From a virus, in the IMG/VR virus record IMGVR_UViG_3300047564_005879, positions 1 through 41,861 of that record: 41,861 nt of DNA, one strand, 5' to 3'. The notes below the pieces were generated by a model, which had not been told where the DNA came from, did not search any database, and saw nothing but the letters and a program-made list of their open reading frames with translations. This document shows, in pieces, positions 7,293 to 16,500 of the stretch (position 1 is the stretch's first letter; every line of letters starts with the position of its first letter). The translations under genes and the position numbers were made by a program.

Positions 7293-8522
7293 GTGAGCTC
7301 AGCAAATAACACAATTTTTGCTCAAATTGGGGGCTCATTTCTTTCTAGAAAAGAATTTGAAAAAGGTCAAGAAACAAATGAGAAACCCTTTTCAACCTTT
7401 GTTGTTAAAGAGTTCTATGATGATCCTGGTCTTTTAACAGACGATGTTAGGAATCGCCTCCTCAAAGAGGTAGTAAATTCTAACTACGTTAGTAAGATGC
7501 CTGTCAATAGCATCGTCGGAATTGACATTGAAAATGAAAAGGGTAAAGCAAGAATTCTTTACCCTTTTTTCTCACAGCACTTATGCTTACCTGTAAAGCC
7601 AGGTGAAGAAGTTTGGGTCTACAGAGAGGGAAATTTATATTATTGGCTATCAAGAAAGTCTGGATCGTATCAGACAGAAGATCCTAACTACACACACATA
7701 ACACGCCAAGTTAATAGTGAGAACTCAGAAGACAAAAGAAGTGCAAAAGATGCATGGTCAGGTGGTGAAAACGTTGCTGGTTTAAATTTTCCTGAAGGTC
7801 ATTCAAATCTTATTCCCAATAGAACTTTAGGTTCTATTGAATCTTTTGAAGATATTGTCAATAGTTCTACAACATATTTAAATAAATTTCAACCTGAGGC
7901 TGTCCCTAGAATAGTAAAAAATCCTGGTGATTTAGTCCTGCAAGGATCAAACAACTCATCAATTACACTTGGAACTAGCACAGACAAAGGACAGGGAAAA
8001 GGTTCAATTGACTTAGTTGCAGGTAGAACTATTAATAATCAAGTTGTTTTAAACAGTAGAAATTATGAAGAAATAAACAAGAAACTTGCTGCTACACAAG
8101 ACGCACCTGTCAATTTTGATAGTGATAAGTCACGCCTTTACATAACAATGTTAGATGATGTTGATAGATCATTTTCAATTGATATAGATGGAATTAATGA
8201 AAGTGGAATAGCAGCTGCTGCTGTTTTAAAGAGTGACCAGGTCAGATTAATTGCAAGAAATGATATAAAAATTACCGTAGGTGACACAGGTGCCGGAATT
8301 GTTATAAAAAGTAGTGGTGAAATTGTTATTATTCCAGCTGCAACAAGCGTTATAAAGTTAGGCGGTGAAGATGCTAATAAGGCAATTTTATGCCAAGAAG
8401 CAGTCCAACTTACACCAGGTAATGTTGAAGCACCATCAATAATTTCAACTGCCGGTGGCATTATAGGCGCACCATCTATATTGGGAACAGGAATATTTGC
8501 CTCTAAAGTGCTGGTGAAGTAA
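7293..8522 (+). CDS. 5: Baseplate hub/spike protein with OB-fold (gp5-like, no lysozyme domain)
   Basis: A 409-residue protein, GTG start at 7293 with GAGGAC upstream. Residues about 70-135 (VNSIVGIDIENEKGKARI.. to WVYREGNLYYWLSRKSG) look like the OB-fold of gp5/VgrG hub proteins. The region around NPGDLVLQGSNNSSITLG and the C-terminus, rich in short Gly/Ile/Val strands, fits a triple-stranded beta-helix spike. T4 gp5 carries a lysozyme domain between OB-fold and spike; the corresponding stretch here is short and shows no lysozyme motif. The protein would form the membrane-piercing tip of the tail. It lies two genes before gp25 and three before gp6, as expected for a hub gene. Two strong hairpins fall inside the gene (7537-7568, 7817-7839). 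Confidence 0.65.
   Translation: MSSANNTIFAQIGGSFLSRKEFEKGQETNEKPFSTFVVKEFYDDPGLLTDDVRNRLLKEVVNSNYVSKMPVNSIVGIDIENEKGKARILYPFFSQHLCLPVKPGEEVWVYREGNLYYWLSRKSGSYQTEDPNYTHITRQVNSENSEDKRSAKDAWSGGENVAGLNFPEGHSNLIPNRTLGSIESFEDIVNSSTTYLNKFQPEAVPRIVKNPGDLVLQGSNNSSITLGTSTDKGQGKGSIDLVAGRTINNQVVLNSRNYEEINKKLAATQDAPVNFDSDKSRLYITMLDDVDRSFSIDIDGINESGIAAAAVLKSDQVRLIARNDIKITVGDTGAGIVIKSSGEIVIIPAATSVIKLGGEDANKAILCQEAVQLTPGNVEAPSIISTAGGIIGAPSILGTGIFASKVLVK
7537..7568 (+). repeat. 12-bp perfect inverted repeat followed by T-run, inside gp5-like gene
   Basis: AAAAGGGTAAAG at 7537-7548 and CTTTACCCTTTT at 7557-7568, loop CAAGAATT, then two more T. As RNA it has the form of a weak factor-independent terminator (GGG-containing stem, six U from 7565), yet it lies in the middle of an open reading frame. 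Confidence 0.7.
7817..7839 (+). repeat. 9-bp perfect inverted repeat inside gp5-like gene
   Basis: CAATAGAAC at 7817-7825 and GTTCTATTG at 7831-7839, loop TTTAG. A second CAATAG at 7859-7864 could compete for the right arm. Confidence 0.6.
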
Positions 8523-9661
8523 TGGGCGCTCTAAAAGATGTTGGTTTTCTAGACAACAGTGGTTTGCTTAGTGATAGTCAACGTCTCCAGCTTATTATAG
8601 AGATAGAAGATGCAATCAGATCAGCACCTAAAGTCAATCTTGTTGGTGCAGAACTTTCACTAATTACTTCACCTATTCCGCTAGCAGCTGATTCATTTTC
8701 AGCGAATAATAGTTTAGATGAACACAAAAAACGTCTACCGCAATGGCATCAGATATATGTGGATACATTTCTTAATTCTGTCATTAATATGTTTGATGCT
8801 GTCCCAACAACTGGTGTTGCTGCTAAAGTAATTCCTATTATAGATCCAACACAACCTATTATTGATATTCTTAATATCTTAAAAAGTCTTGTACCTGATC
8901 TAATCGATTTTGATATCATTGAGTTTTTAACATCAATTTTATCATCACTTTTTCTTAAAATACCTGCTTTCCTTGCTCAATTAGCACTTTTAGCACAAGA
9001 CTTTGTCGAAGGTGTACACGATGCAATGCGTGATGCACTTGAAAAATTTATTGATTTCATAAAGAAGAATGTTATTGAAAAATTTAATAAATCAGATAGT
9101 CAAATTGCGCGTATCAAAGATGAATTTGATAAAAGATTAATAGAGGTTGAAAGATTTAGAAACAGCATAATATCTGCTATTAGAAGGATTATTGAATCTA
9201 TAATTGCATTTCCATCAATTCCTTCTCTTAATATACAGATACCTAATTTTTCATTTGATATCACACTTCCAGATATCTCGCTCCCCGCGCTTCCATCATT
9301 ACCTATATTTCACATTTCACCACCTTACCCACCCGGTATCGCATACTTCTTTCTAGAGTTTATTAAGAGGTTAATTCAAGGAATTACCTTACTGGTTAGT
9401 AAAGTAAGCGAGCTTATAGCAGCAATTCTGCAAGGTATAACATCATTTATTAGGTACATTGTACAATCGATTTTTGACTTAATCAAAACGATCATATCGT
9501 CACTAGTACCTGATATTAGTAAATCTGTTACACTTGCTGCAACAATGCTTATTTTTATTAAAAAAATATCACAAATGGCTATTGTTTCAATTCTAGGCTG
9601 GCTTGTCGGCCCAGGAATTATTATAAATTTAGCAGCAAGAGAAGTTGGTCTAGTAACATGA
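8522..9661 (+). CDS. Very hydrophobic protein of the baseplate hub region, unknown
   Basis: A 379-residue protein overlapping the gp5-like stop as TAATG. It is built of long hydrophobic and amphipathic helices (for example FLTSILSSLFLKIPAFLAQL, FIRYIVQSIFDLIKTIISSL, ISQMAIVSILGWLVGPGII), a charged coiled stretch near residues 165-215, and a Pro-rich strand segment near 230-270 (FPSIPSL.. LPDISLPALPSLPIF). There is no signal peptide. I recognise no family. Sitting between the spike and gp25 genes, it is probably a virion protein of the tail tip or tube interior; the helices could form a channel when the spike pierces the membrane. That role is inference only. Confidence 0.6.
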   Translation: MGALKDVGFLDNSGLLSDSQRLQLIIEIEDAIRSAPKVNLVGAELSLITSPIPLAADSFSANNSLDEHKKRLPQWHQIYVDTFLNSVINMFDAVPTTGVAAKVIPIIDPTQPIIDILNILKSLVPDLIDFDIIEFLTSILSSLFLKIPAFLAQLALLAQDFVEGVHDAMRDALEKFIDFIKKNVIEKFNKSDSQIARIKDEFDKRLIEVERFRNSIISAIRRIIESIIAFPSIPSLNIQIPNFSFDITLPDISLPALPSLPIFHISPPYPPGIAYFFLEFIKRLIQGITLLVSKVSELIAAILQGITSFIRYIVQSIFDLIKTIISSLVPDISKSVTLAATMLIFIKKISQMAIVSILGWLVGPGIIINLAAREVGLVT

Positions 9662-9678
9662 GCAACTTAAGATGCTCA
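9659..9678 (+). promoter_or_regulatory. Hairpin upstream of gp25-like gene
   Basis: TGAGCA at 9659-9664 and TGCTCA at 9673-9678, loop ACTTAAGA. The left arm begins with the stop codon of the preceding gene. TATAAATG, one base from the late promoter core, follows at 9684-9691 and overlaps the ATG at 9689. No Shine-Dalgarno sequence is visible. T4 gene 25 itself is known for a hairpin in its translation start region, which makes the coincidence of interest. Confidence 0.45.
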
Positions 9679-9688
9679 ATAGTTATAA

Positions 9689-10162
9689 ATGATGGCTGAA
9701 CGTAGTTTTAAAAATATAGGCACAACAACAGCGCAACTTCGAACACTTGCGCCCGCTGCCCCTGTCTTTCCAATTGGTATTAAGACACCCATGTCGCTTG
9801 GTGGGAATGGAAATCCTTACCAAATGAATACAACTATTCAAGATCAAATTCAAGATAATTTACGAAACATGATATTGACAAATTATGGTGAGAGATTAGG
9901 CTTGTATGATTTTGGAGGAAATCTTCGTTCAATTCTTGCTGAATATACATCTGATGTTGATGTTGAGGTAATTGCAATGCAATCAATTATGAAAACAGTT
10001 GAAAAATATATGCCATTTGTCACTCTTGATACTTTTGATATGCAGAACTTGCCATCTACACGCAATGGAATGGCTAAATACCAGCTATTGATTAATTACA
10101 GTGTACCGAAGATCGGAGCAACAAATCAACGTGTCAAGATTATTCTTGAGGTAATGGGATAA
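9689..10162 (+). CDS. 25: Baseplate wedge protein gp25-like
   Basis: A 157-residue protein (155-156 if the second Met at 9692 is used) of the gp25/IraD-like family, the small wedge subunit that locks gp6 and gp53 to the tube in T4 and is conserved in contractile injection systems. The signature is in QDNLRNMILTNYGER with LGLYDFGGNLRSIL after it, corresponding to the family pattern of an Ile/Leu-rich strand, T-x-x-G-E-R, then F-G-x-x-L. T4 gp25 is 132 residues, so the size fits. Its stop overlaps the next gene as ATAATG, and gp6-like follows directly, the expected order. Confidence 0.82.
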   Translation: MMAERSFKNIGTTTAQLRTLAPAAPVFPIGIKTPMSLGGNGNPYQMNTTIQDQIQDNLRNMILTNYGERLGLYDFGGNLRSILAEYTSDVDVEVIAMQSIMKTVEKYMPFVTLDTFDMQNLPSTRNGMAKYQLLINYSVPKIGATNQRVKIILEVMG

Positions 10163-12006
10163 TGTCTGCAATACAGCAAAAGTTAAAACAAATTAGGCAG
10201 AGATCATATCTTGGAAAAGATTTTGATGCCCTGCGTGACAATCTTTCAACATATGCAAAAAGCTATTATTCAGACCAAATAAAAGATGTGTCTGAGGGAT
10301 CTGTCGCAGGCATGTTTATAGACATGGCGGCATACACTGGCGATGTTCTCTCTTATTATCTAGACTATCAATTCAACGAAATTAATCTTGCAACAGCAAC
10401 TGATGTTAATAATATTGAGCGTTTAATCCAAAGAGCAGGTGTAAAAATTGCAGGTGCATCACCTGCAATTCTCAATGTTAATTTTTATGCTGTCATACCT
10501 GCTGCACTTTCTAACGGTACATATTCACCTAATCAACAGTATCTACCGATAATCCAGGCTGGAACGCAGGTCACTTCAAATTCAGGTATTGTATTTGAAT
10601 TAACAGAAGATCTTAATTTTGGTGAACTAGATAAAAATGGCAACTTGATCGCACAATATAAGATCTTTACACAAGATGCACTAGGTAATCCAACGAGGTT
10701 TGTTGTTCGAGCAGTAGGCTTCTGTTCATCTGGCAGAACAGAAATAGAAACTTTTTCAATTGGAAATGATTTTATCCCTTTTAGAACAATTACGCTGTCT
10801 AACCAGAATATCACAGAGATAATAAGTGTGTCTGATCTTGACAATAATCAGTATTATGAGGTTGACTCACTAACACACGATGTTGTCTATAAAGCAGTTC
10901 AAAATACAACAAGTGACAGCGATACTGTTGAAGATTCTCTAATAATAATGCCTGCGCCCAGGCGATTCACAGCAGCAGCTAGTAGAGTAACAGGTAAAAC
11001 AACACTTACATTTGGGTCGGGTAATGCTAGTTCGTTAGACGATGATATTATTCCAGATCCATCAGAGCTTGCGTTGCCTCTTTATGGCGCAAAGAGAACA
11101 TTTAGTAAAGCTGTTATTGATCCTAATACACTTTTACAAACAAGAAGTCTTGGAACGTCGCCAACAAACACAACAATAACAGTTTCATACCGCTATGGCG
11201 GTGGTCTTAATAACAATGTTGGTGCAGGAACAATCAACACAATCTCACGTCTTGTTCACAGATTTCCTCCTTCGACACCTTCAAATATTGCAGCAGTAAT
11301 ACGAGCTACATTTGAAGTTGATAATACAGAGGCTGCTGTTGGTGGTGAAGATTCTTTAACACTTGAAGATTTAAGAGCAATTGCACTTGATTACTCAAAT
11401 GCTCAGAATCGAATTGTTACAAAGCAGGACGCGATGGCGCGTGTCTACACAATGCCGTCTAACTTTGGCAGAGTCTATCGTGTTGGTTTTAGACCCAACC
11501 CGGTTAATCCATTGTCAACACTGATGTATATTGTGAGCAGAAATAGTAGCGGACAGCTTGTTTTGTCAACAGACACACTTAAGATTAATTTAAGTAAATA
11601 TCTTAATGAGTTTCGTCTGATTTCTGATGGAATAGACATAGTTGATTCTCCAATTGTCAATTTAAAAGTTAGCTACACTGTTGTCCTAAATTCAACAGCA
11701 GTTAAAAATACAACACTACAGGCAATAAACCGGTCATTGAAAGACTACTTTAATGTTAAGAATTTCCAAATTGATCAGCCAATACTCACTTCAGATATTA
11801 TGAACATCATTCTTAATACTAACGGTGTCTTGTCTATCTCGAATCACACATTTGAAGGATTAAATGGCGTAATAAATGGAACTGCTTATAGCGATGTGAT
11901 CTTTAACGTTGGACAAAATACAATCAATGGTTTAATTGTTCCCCCACCAGGCGGTATCTTTGAAGTGAGATATCCAGACTTTGATATTGTCGGTAACATT
12001 GCTTAG
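10162..12006 (+). CDS. 6: Baseplate wedge protein gp6-like (baseplate J family)
   Basis: A 614-residue protein, close to T4 gp6 (660). The N-terminal part (YLGKDFDALRDNLSTYAKSYY, then DVSEGSVAGMFIDMAAYTGDVLSYYLDYQFNE region) is the typical start of gp6/gpJ wedge proteins, with a helix, a G-S-x-x-G-M loop and a D-x-L-S-Y-Y helix. A beta-rich middle follows, and the end (YPDFDIVGNIA) is the common C-terminal strand. In the virion, gp6 dimers form the ring linking the wedges. GAGGTAATGGGA precedes the ATG. Two hairpins lie inside (10446-10470, 10720-10743). Confidence 0.82.
   Translation: MSAIQQKLKQIRQRSYLGKDFDALRDNLSTYAKSYYSDQIKDVSEGSVAGMFIDMAAYTGDVLSYYLDYQFNEINLATATDVNNIERLIQRAGVKIAGASPAILNVNFYAVIPAALSNGTYSPNQQYLPIIQAGTQVTSNSGIVFELTEDLNFGELDKNGNLIAQYKIFTQDALGNPTRFVVRAVGFCSSGRTEIETFSIGNDFIPFRTITLSNQNITEIISVSDLDNNQYYEVDSLTHDVVYKAVQNTTSDSDTVEDSLIIMPAPRRFTAAASRVTGKTTLTFGSGNASSLDDDIIPDPSELALPLYGAKRTFSKAVIDPNTLLQTRSLGTSPTNTTITVSYRYGGGLNNNVGAGTINTISRLVHRFPPSTPSNIAAVIRATFEVDNTEAAVGGEDSLTLEDLRAIALDYSNAQNRIVTKQDAMARVYTMPSNFGRVYRVGFRPNPVNPLSTLMYIVSRNSSGQLVLSTDTLKINLSKYLNEFRLISDGIDIVDSPIVNLKVSYTVVLNSTAVKNTTLQAINRSLKDYFNVKNFQIDQPILTSDIMNIILNTNGVLSISNHTFEGLNGVINGTAYSDVIFNVGQNTINGLIVPPPGGIFEVRYPDFDIVGNIA
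10446..10470 (+). repeat. 11-bp perfect hairpin with CAT triloop inside gp6-like gene
   Basis: AATTGCAGGTG at 10446-10456 and CACCTGCAATT at 10460-10470 with a three-base loop. A further 8-bp stem, TTCTGTTC/GAACAGAA, lies at 10720-10743. Confidence 0.65.
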
Positions 12007-12014
12007 GAGATGAA

Positions 12015-13526
12015 ATGTACTTAGCTCTATCAGCTAGCAAAGATGCGTACATCACAAATAAGATTATAGGATCATCTTTCCGTGCAACTGATGCCAACTT
12101 AGGTCAAGCGGGAACTCTTGATCTATTCAAATTGTACGACGAGAACACAGTTGTTGGTGAGACAGAACCCATAGAGCTCTCTCGTGCACTAATAAAGTTT
12201 GACTATTCACCGCTTCGCGCGTTGATGTCTAGTAAGCTTGATATCAACGATCCTTCATTCAAGTGCAACCTGGTACTTAGTGATGTCTATGGTGGACAAA
12301 CAACCCCCACCAATTTCAAACTTATTGTATTTCCTCTATCAAGAAGCTTCGATGAAGGCGTCGGCCGTGACGTGGTCGGCTATCGTGACATTGATGTCTG
12401 TAATTTTTTAACAGCATCAGTTTCTACAGGTCAAGTCCAAAAGTGGTATGTAATAGGCGCCAACAAGGAAGGGCTATTAGGATCTTCTGACATTGACATC
12501 ATTTCAAGCGGTAATTTAAATGATGGAAATGGCATAGTCAATCTCTGGCGAGATCAAACCTTTGTCACAGGTGAAGAAGACTTAATTGTTGACATTACTG
12601 ATCTAGTATCAGGCACACTTGCTGGCATGATACCCGATGAAGGTTTTAGAATATCCTTTTCAGGTTCTCAAGAGACTGATCAATTTACAAGATTTGTTAA
12701 GAGATTTACTTCAAGAAACGCTACTAATGTAGGAAAACGTCCAAAGATTACTGTAATATTCGACGATCTTGTTAGAGATAATCACAATAACTTCTTCTTT
12801 AATGAGTCAGGTTCCCTATTGCTGTCTAATAACGTCAGAGGCACACCTAGAAATATACTGTCTGGATCAAATCTTACAGATGTCAAAGGGACAAACTGTA
12901 TGATTCTAACTCTTAAGACAGGATCATTTGTAAAACAGTTTAATGTGTCACAATTGAACTACGGTCAAAACTACGTGACAGGCGTCTATAAGGCTGATCT
13001 TTTATTAAATAGTTATGAAAATGCATCCGTATATAACACACTCATTAATTCTAGTTCAATTGTTTTTACAGAAATATGGGGATCACTTGATGGAAAAGTT
13101 GGGTACCAGACAGGATCACTAACAGTAAACAGACCTGACATTGAGCAGTACCACGTCGATCTCGAGCGTCTCACGATTAGCATGACAAATATGCGAACAT
13201 CATACGAACAAAATGAGTCTTATAGATTTAGATTATTTATTGAAGACATAACACGTCAATTTATAGCAACAAAGCTGCCATATGAGAACAAAGGAATATT
13301 TGTTGATGAGATCTACTACCAAGCACGGGACACTGACCTTAACGAGATAATCATACCTTTTCACAATCCAGGAACAGCTGTGTCAAACGATACATCAAGT
13401 CATTATTTTGACTTTAATATGGTGTCGCTACCTCGAGGACGCACTTATACATTTGATTTTAAGATACTACGTGAAGGGTCAGAGGTCGTATTTAAGGACG
13501 TAGCAGCCAAGTTTAGGGTCAATTAA
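12015..13526 (+). CDS. DNRLRE-like virion protein
   Basis: A 503-residue protein with a strong ribosome site (TAGGAGATG). The first 120 residues (DAYITNK.., N-L-G-x-x-G-x-L-x-L, then SRALIKFDYSPL and NLVLSDVYGG) look like a DNRLRE-type beta-sandwich domain, found in many secreted and phage adhesion proteins. The middle and end are beta-rich with no motif that I know; the C-terminus (FDFNMVSLPRGRTYTFDFKI) reads like another beta-sandwich. It lies between the gp6- and gp7-like genes and is therefore most likely part of the baseplate periphery or a fibre attachment point. T4 has no counterpart at this position. Function is otherwise unknown. Confidence 0.6.
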   Translation: MYLALSASKDAYITNKIIGSSFRATDANLGQAGTLDLFKLYDENTVVGETEPIELSRALIKFDYSPLRALMSSKLDINDPSFKCNLVLSDVYGGQTTPTNFKLIVFPLSRSFDEGVGRDVVGYRDIDVCNFLTASVSTGQVQKWYVIGANKEGLLGSSDIDIISSGNLNDGNGIVNLWRDQTFVTGEEDLIVDITDLVSGTLAGMIPDEGFRISFSGSQETDQFTRFVKRFTSRNATNVGKRPKITVIFDDLVRDNHNNFFFNESGSLLLSNNVRGTPRNILSGSNLTDVKGTNCMILTLKTGSFVKQFNVSQLNYGQNYVTGVYKADLLLNSYENASVYNTLINSSSIVFTEIWGSLDGKVGYQTGSLTVNRPDIEQYHVDLERLTISMTNMRTSYEQNESYRFRLFIEDITRQFIATKLPYENKGIFVDEIYYQARDTDLNEIIIPFHNPGTAVSNDTSSHYFDFNMVSLPRGRTYTFDFKILREGSEVVFKDVAAKFRVN

Positions 13527-13527
13527 C

Positions 13528-16500
13528 ATGCCATCAAATGTTGTTAGGACAAATCGACCAACAGTTTTTACAACTAACTTAAAAGCTGCCTCTCTATCAA
13601 ATAGACGTGACAGTATTACACTGTCTAACCAACCAGAAAATAACATTGGAAATACAGGGTCATTTAGATATGACCAAATTGGTGCAGCTTTAAAGTCAAC
13701 ACAAGAACTTAAAATTGACTACGCTAAATTTGAAAATCACACCTTCTTCAACTCAGCAGTTGCAAAAGTCAATGTTGCATTTGATAGAATCATCAACAAT
13801 TACCCGTTTGATGCTTCTTTAAAAGAAATAGAAGATTTTGAAGATAATTTGACAGGTTTTGAGATGCATGTTTTAAACAACTTCTCAAAAAGCACAAATT
13901 TTCTTCTATTTGATGGGTCTAATAGTATAACGGTGCCAGATGCATCTGGTCAAAATTTTCCTACAATATCAAGAGTAGATACAGGTCAGGGTGTTCTAGA
14001 TCCTCGACACAATAACTTTTCTCTTGAAGCATTTTGCTACCCAGCAGCCAGTCCAAATGACAACCAGATTATATTTCAAAAACGTAGTAGTTCAACATCA
14101 GCAATTACTTTAGCACTATCAGAATCATCTACTGCTACTACATGCAACGCTGTTTTTATGGTGTCATGTAACGGATTATATGCGACTGCATCGGCACAAT
14201 TAAACAAAGGTCAATTTAATCACCTTTATGTTGAATACGATGCACAAGCACTGTCATCATCACTCAAAATATACAAAGACCTTGAGATCGCATCACAAGA
14301 AACAGACATTGTCGTCTTCGATGATCTCAATTTTGGTGCAGCTAGCGTTACGATAGGATCGGGATCAACACATACATTGGGATCGTATAGCTTCGAACCT
14401 AAACAGCATCTAACAGGTGCACTAGACGAACTAAGATTTTATCACGATCTAGTTAGACAAGATGACTTAGCAAAAAACTGGAAGAGAGAGATATACAAGT
14501 CTAGCCCACTAAAGCTTTACTTTAAGTTCAATGAGCCAACTGGTTCATATGCGGCTAACAGTGTAGTTCTCGACTACTCAGGTAATTCACTACATTCATA
14601 CATCAACAATTTTTCAACTTCACAGCGTCTAGGTGCAGGAATTGAAAATCCAATGTCAGCAGAAGATCCTGCGCGGTGCCCTGTTCTATTTGCTGACTAT
14701 CCTGTAACTCTTAGCTATAATCAAGCACTATTAAGTGAAGCAAGCTCATACGATGCTGATAATCCAAATTTGATAACCAAGATCATACCTGCTCACTATC
14801 TTCGTGAAGGTCTAGTTAATCAAGGGTTTGCTGATGAAGATGGAACGATAGGAAATGATCTAACAGGCGCCTCGATGCCTGGAACAGGAGTCATTGGGTC
14901 ACCGCAGATCATCTCAGCAATGCTGCTTGTCTATGCAAAATTCTTCGACGAGTTGAAGATGTTTGTTGATCATTTTTCAAACTTGGTACATGTTGATTAT
15001 GATCAAGATATTTCTGTTAGTGATAAATTTCTTCCATTTCTAGCAAGCTATTATGGATTTGAAGTTCCATCATTTTTTAAGAGTGCGCTTGGCGAACAGT
15101 TCTACGATGGAAGAAATATTACACAAGACGACCAGAAGCTTGCACAGAATCTAGACTATGTAAGAAAGCAACTTTGGCGCAGAATGCTTGTCAACATGTC
15201 AAGCATCATGAGAGAGAAAGGGACAAATGCATCTGTTAGGTCTCTCTTCAATGCAGCAGGCATCATACCTGACAACTTCTTTACAATAAGAGAGTTCGGC
15301 GGGCCCAAAAAGAACTTCTTGACTGGGAGAAGAGAGAACAAGACAGAAATTGCAACTATGTTAGACTTCTCAGGAAGCTTGGCAATGACGACAAGCACAC
15401 CTGATGCCCAAGGGTTCTCTAGTGAGAGGCCTCATGTTGTAGGCAGCTTCCTGTCAGGATCTAGAGATGAGCCCGGTTTTCCATCATTAGCTGGAACAAC
15501 GTCAGATGGCCTCTTTACTTCGGGATCATTTACAATAGAGGGAATCTTCAAATACGTTCCACGACAGCGTCATTATCTCTCAGAAAGCTTGATGCGCTTG
15601 CATGTAACAGGAACTTCATCACCTTCGAGCGCCCACGGCGTCATAATGAATGTTGTAGCATCCTCTGGATCTACGGCAGATGACTTTGCTGTCACATTAT
15701 TTGCAAAGCCCATCGCAGGCGCAGCTTCACCTGTTATTCTGCCACTTGCAGGTATTAATATTTTTGATGGTGACAAGTGGAATATTGCAATAGGCAGGCA
15801 GAGAAGTGATCAAATCGGGTATCTTTCGTCATCTTACTTTTTGAAAGTTGGTAAGTCAATAGATCCAGAAACTTTTGTGTTATATCAAACTGCTACCTAC
15901 TATCACGACGATAACAGTCTCAACGTTCTACAAAACATCAACAGTCTTAATACCTCGGGAACATTTGTCGTCTTCGGATCACAGAGCTTGATGACGAGCA
16001 CAGATTTTCTGAACAATTATTCATTGCAAAGTGCAGTAACGAACTTCTCTGGAAAAGTTGCACAACATAGATTTTGGTCCAAGGCATTGACAGACGGTGA
16101 ATTCACATCGCACATACAGAATTTTAAGTCACTTGGTATTGCCAATCCTCTCATAAACTTTTCATTTGATACAGAGACAACAGGCACGTTTGAGCGTTTA
16201 AGAGTTGATGCAAGCACAGACCAACAGATAACATCTTCTGATGGCGCAGGTTTTCTTCAAATATTTGATTTTAGCCAGAATAATCTAAACATGACAGCAC
16301 TTGGATTTGAAAATAGTCGGCAAGTTATAAAGCCCGAAACATTTTATTATTCGCAACTTGCTCCCAACTTTGATCAAAGTACAACTAACAATAAAGTTAG
16401 AGTTAGAAGTCTTAAGAACCCAGAAGAGAGACCGGACATCACTACTGCACGAATCGCTCCTGTCTATGATGTCATAAGAAGTGATGTTCCAGAAGATGAT

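Noticed and set aside
9632-9639. TATAAATT inside the hydrophobic-protein gene as a late promoter
   Set aside because: One mismatch to the core, inside a gene, and such AT-rich octamers recur by chance in this sequence.
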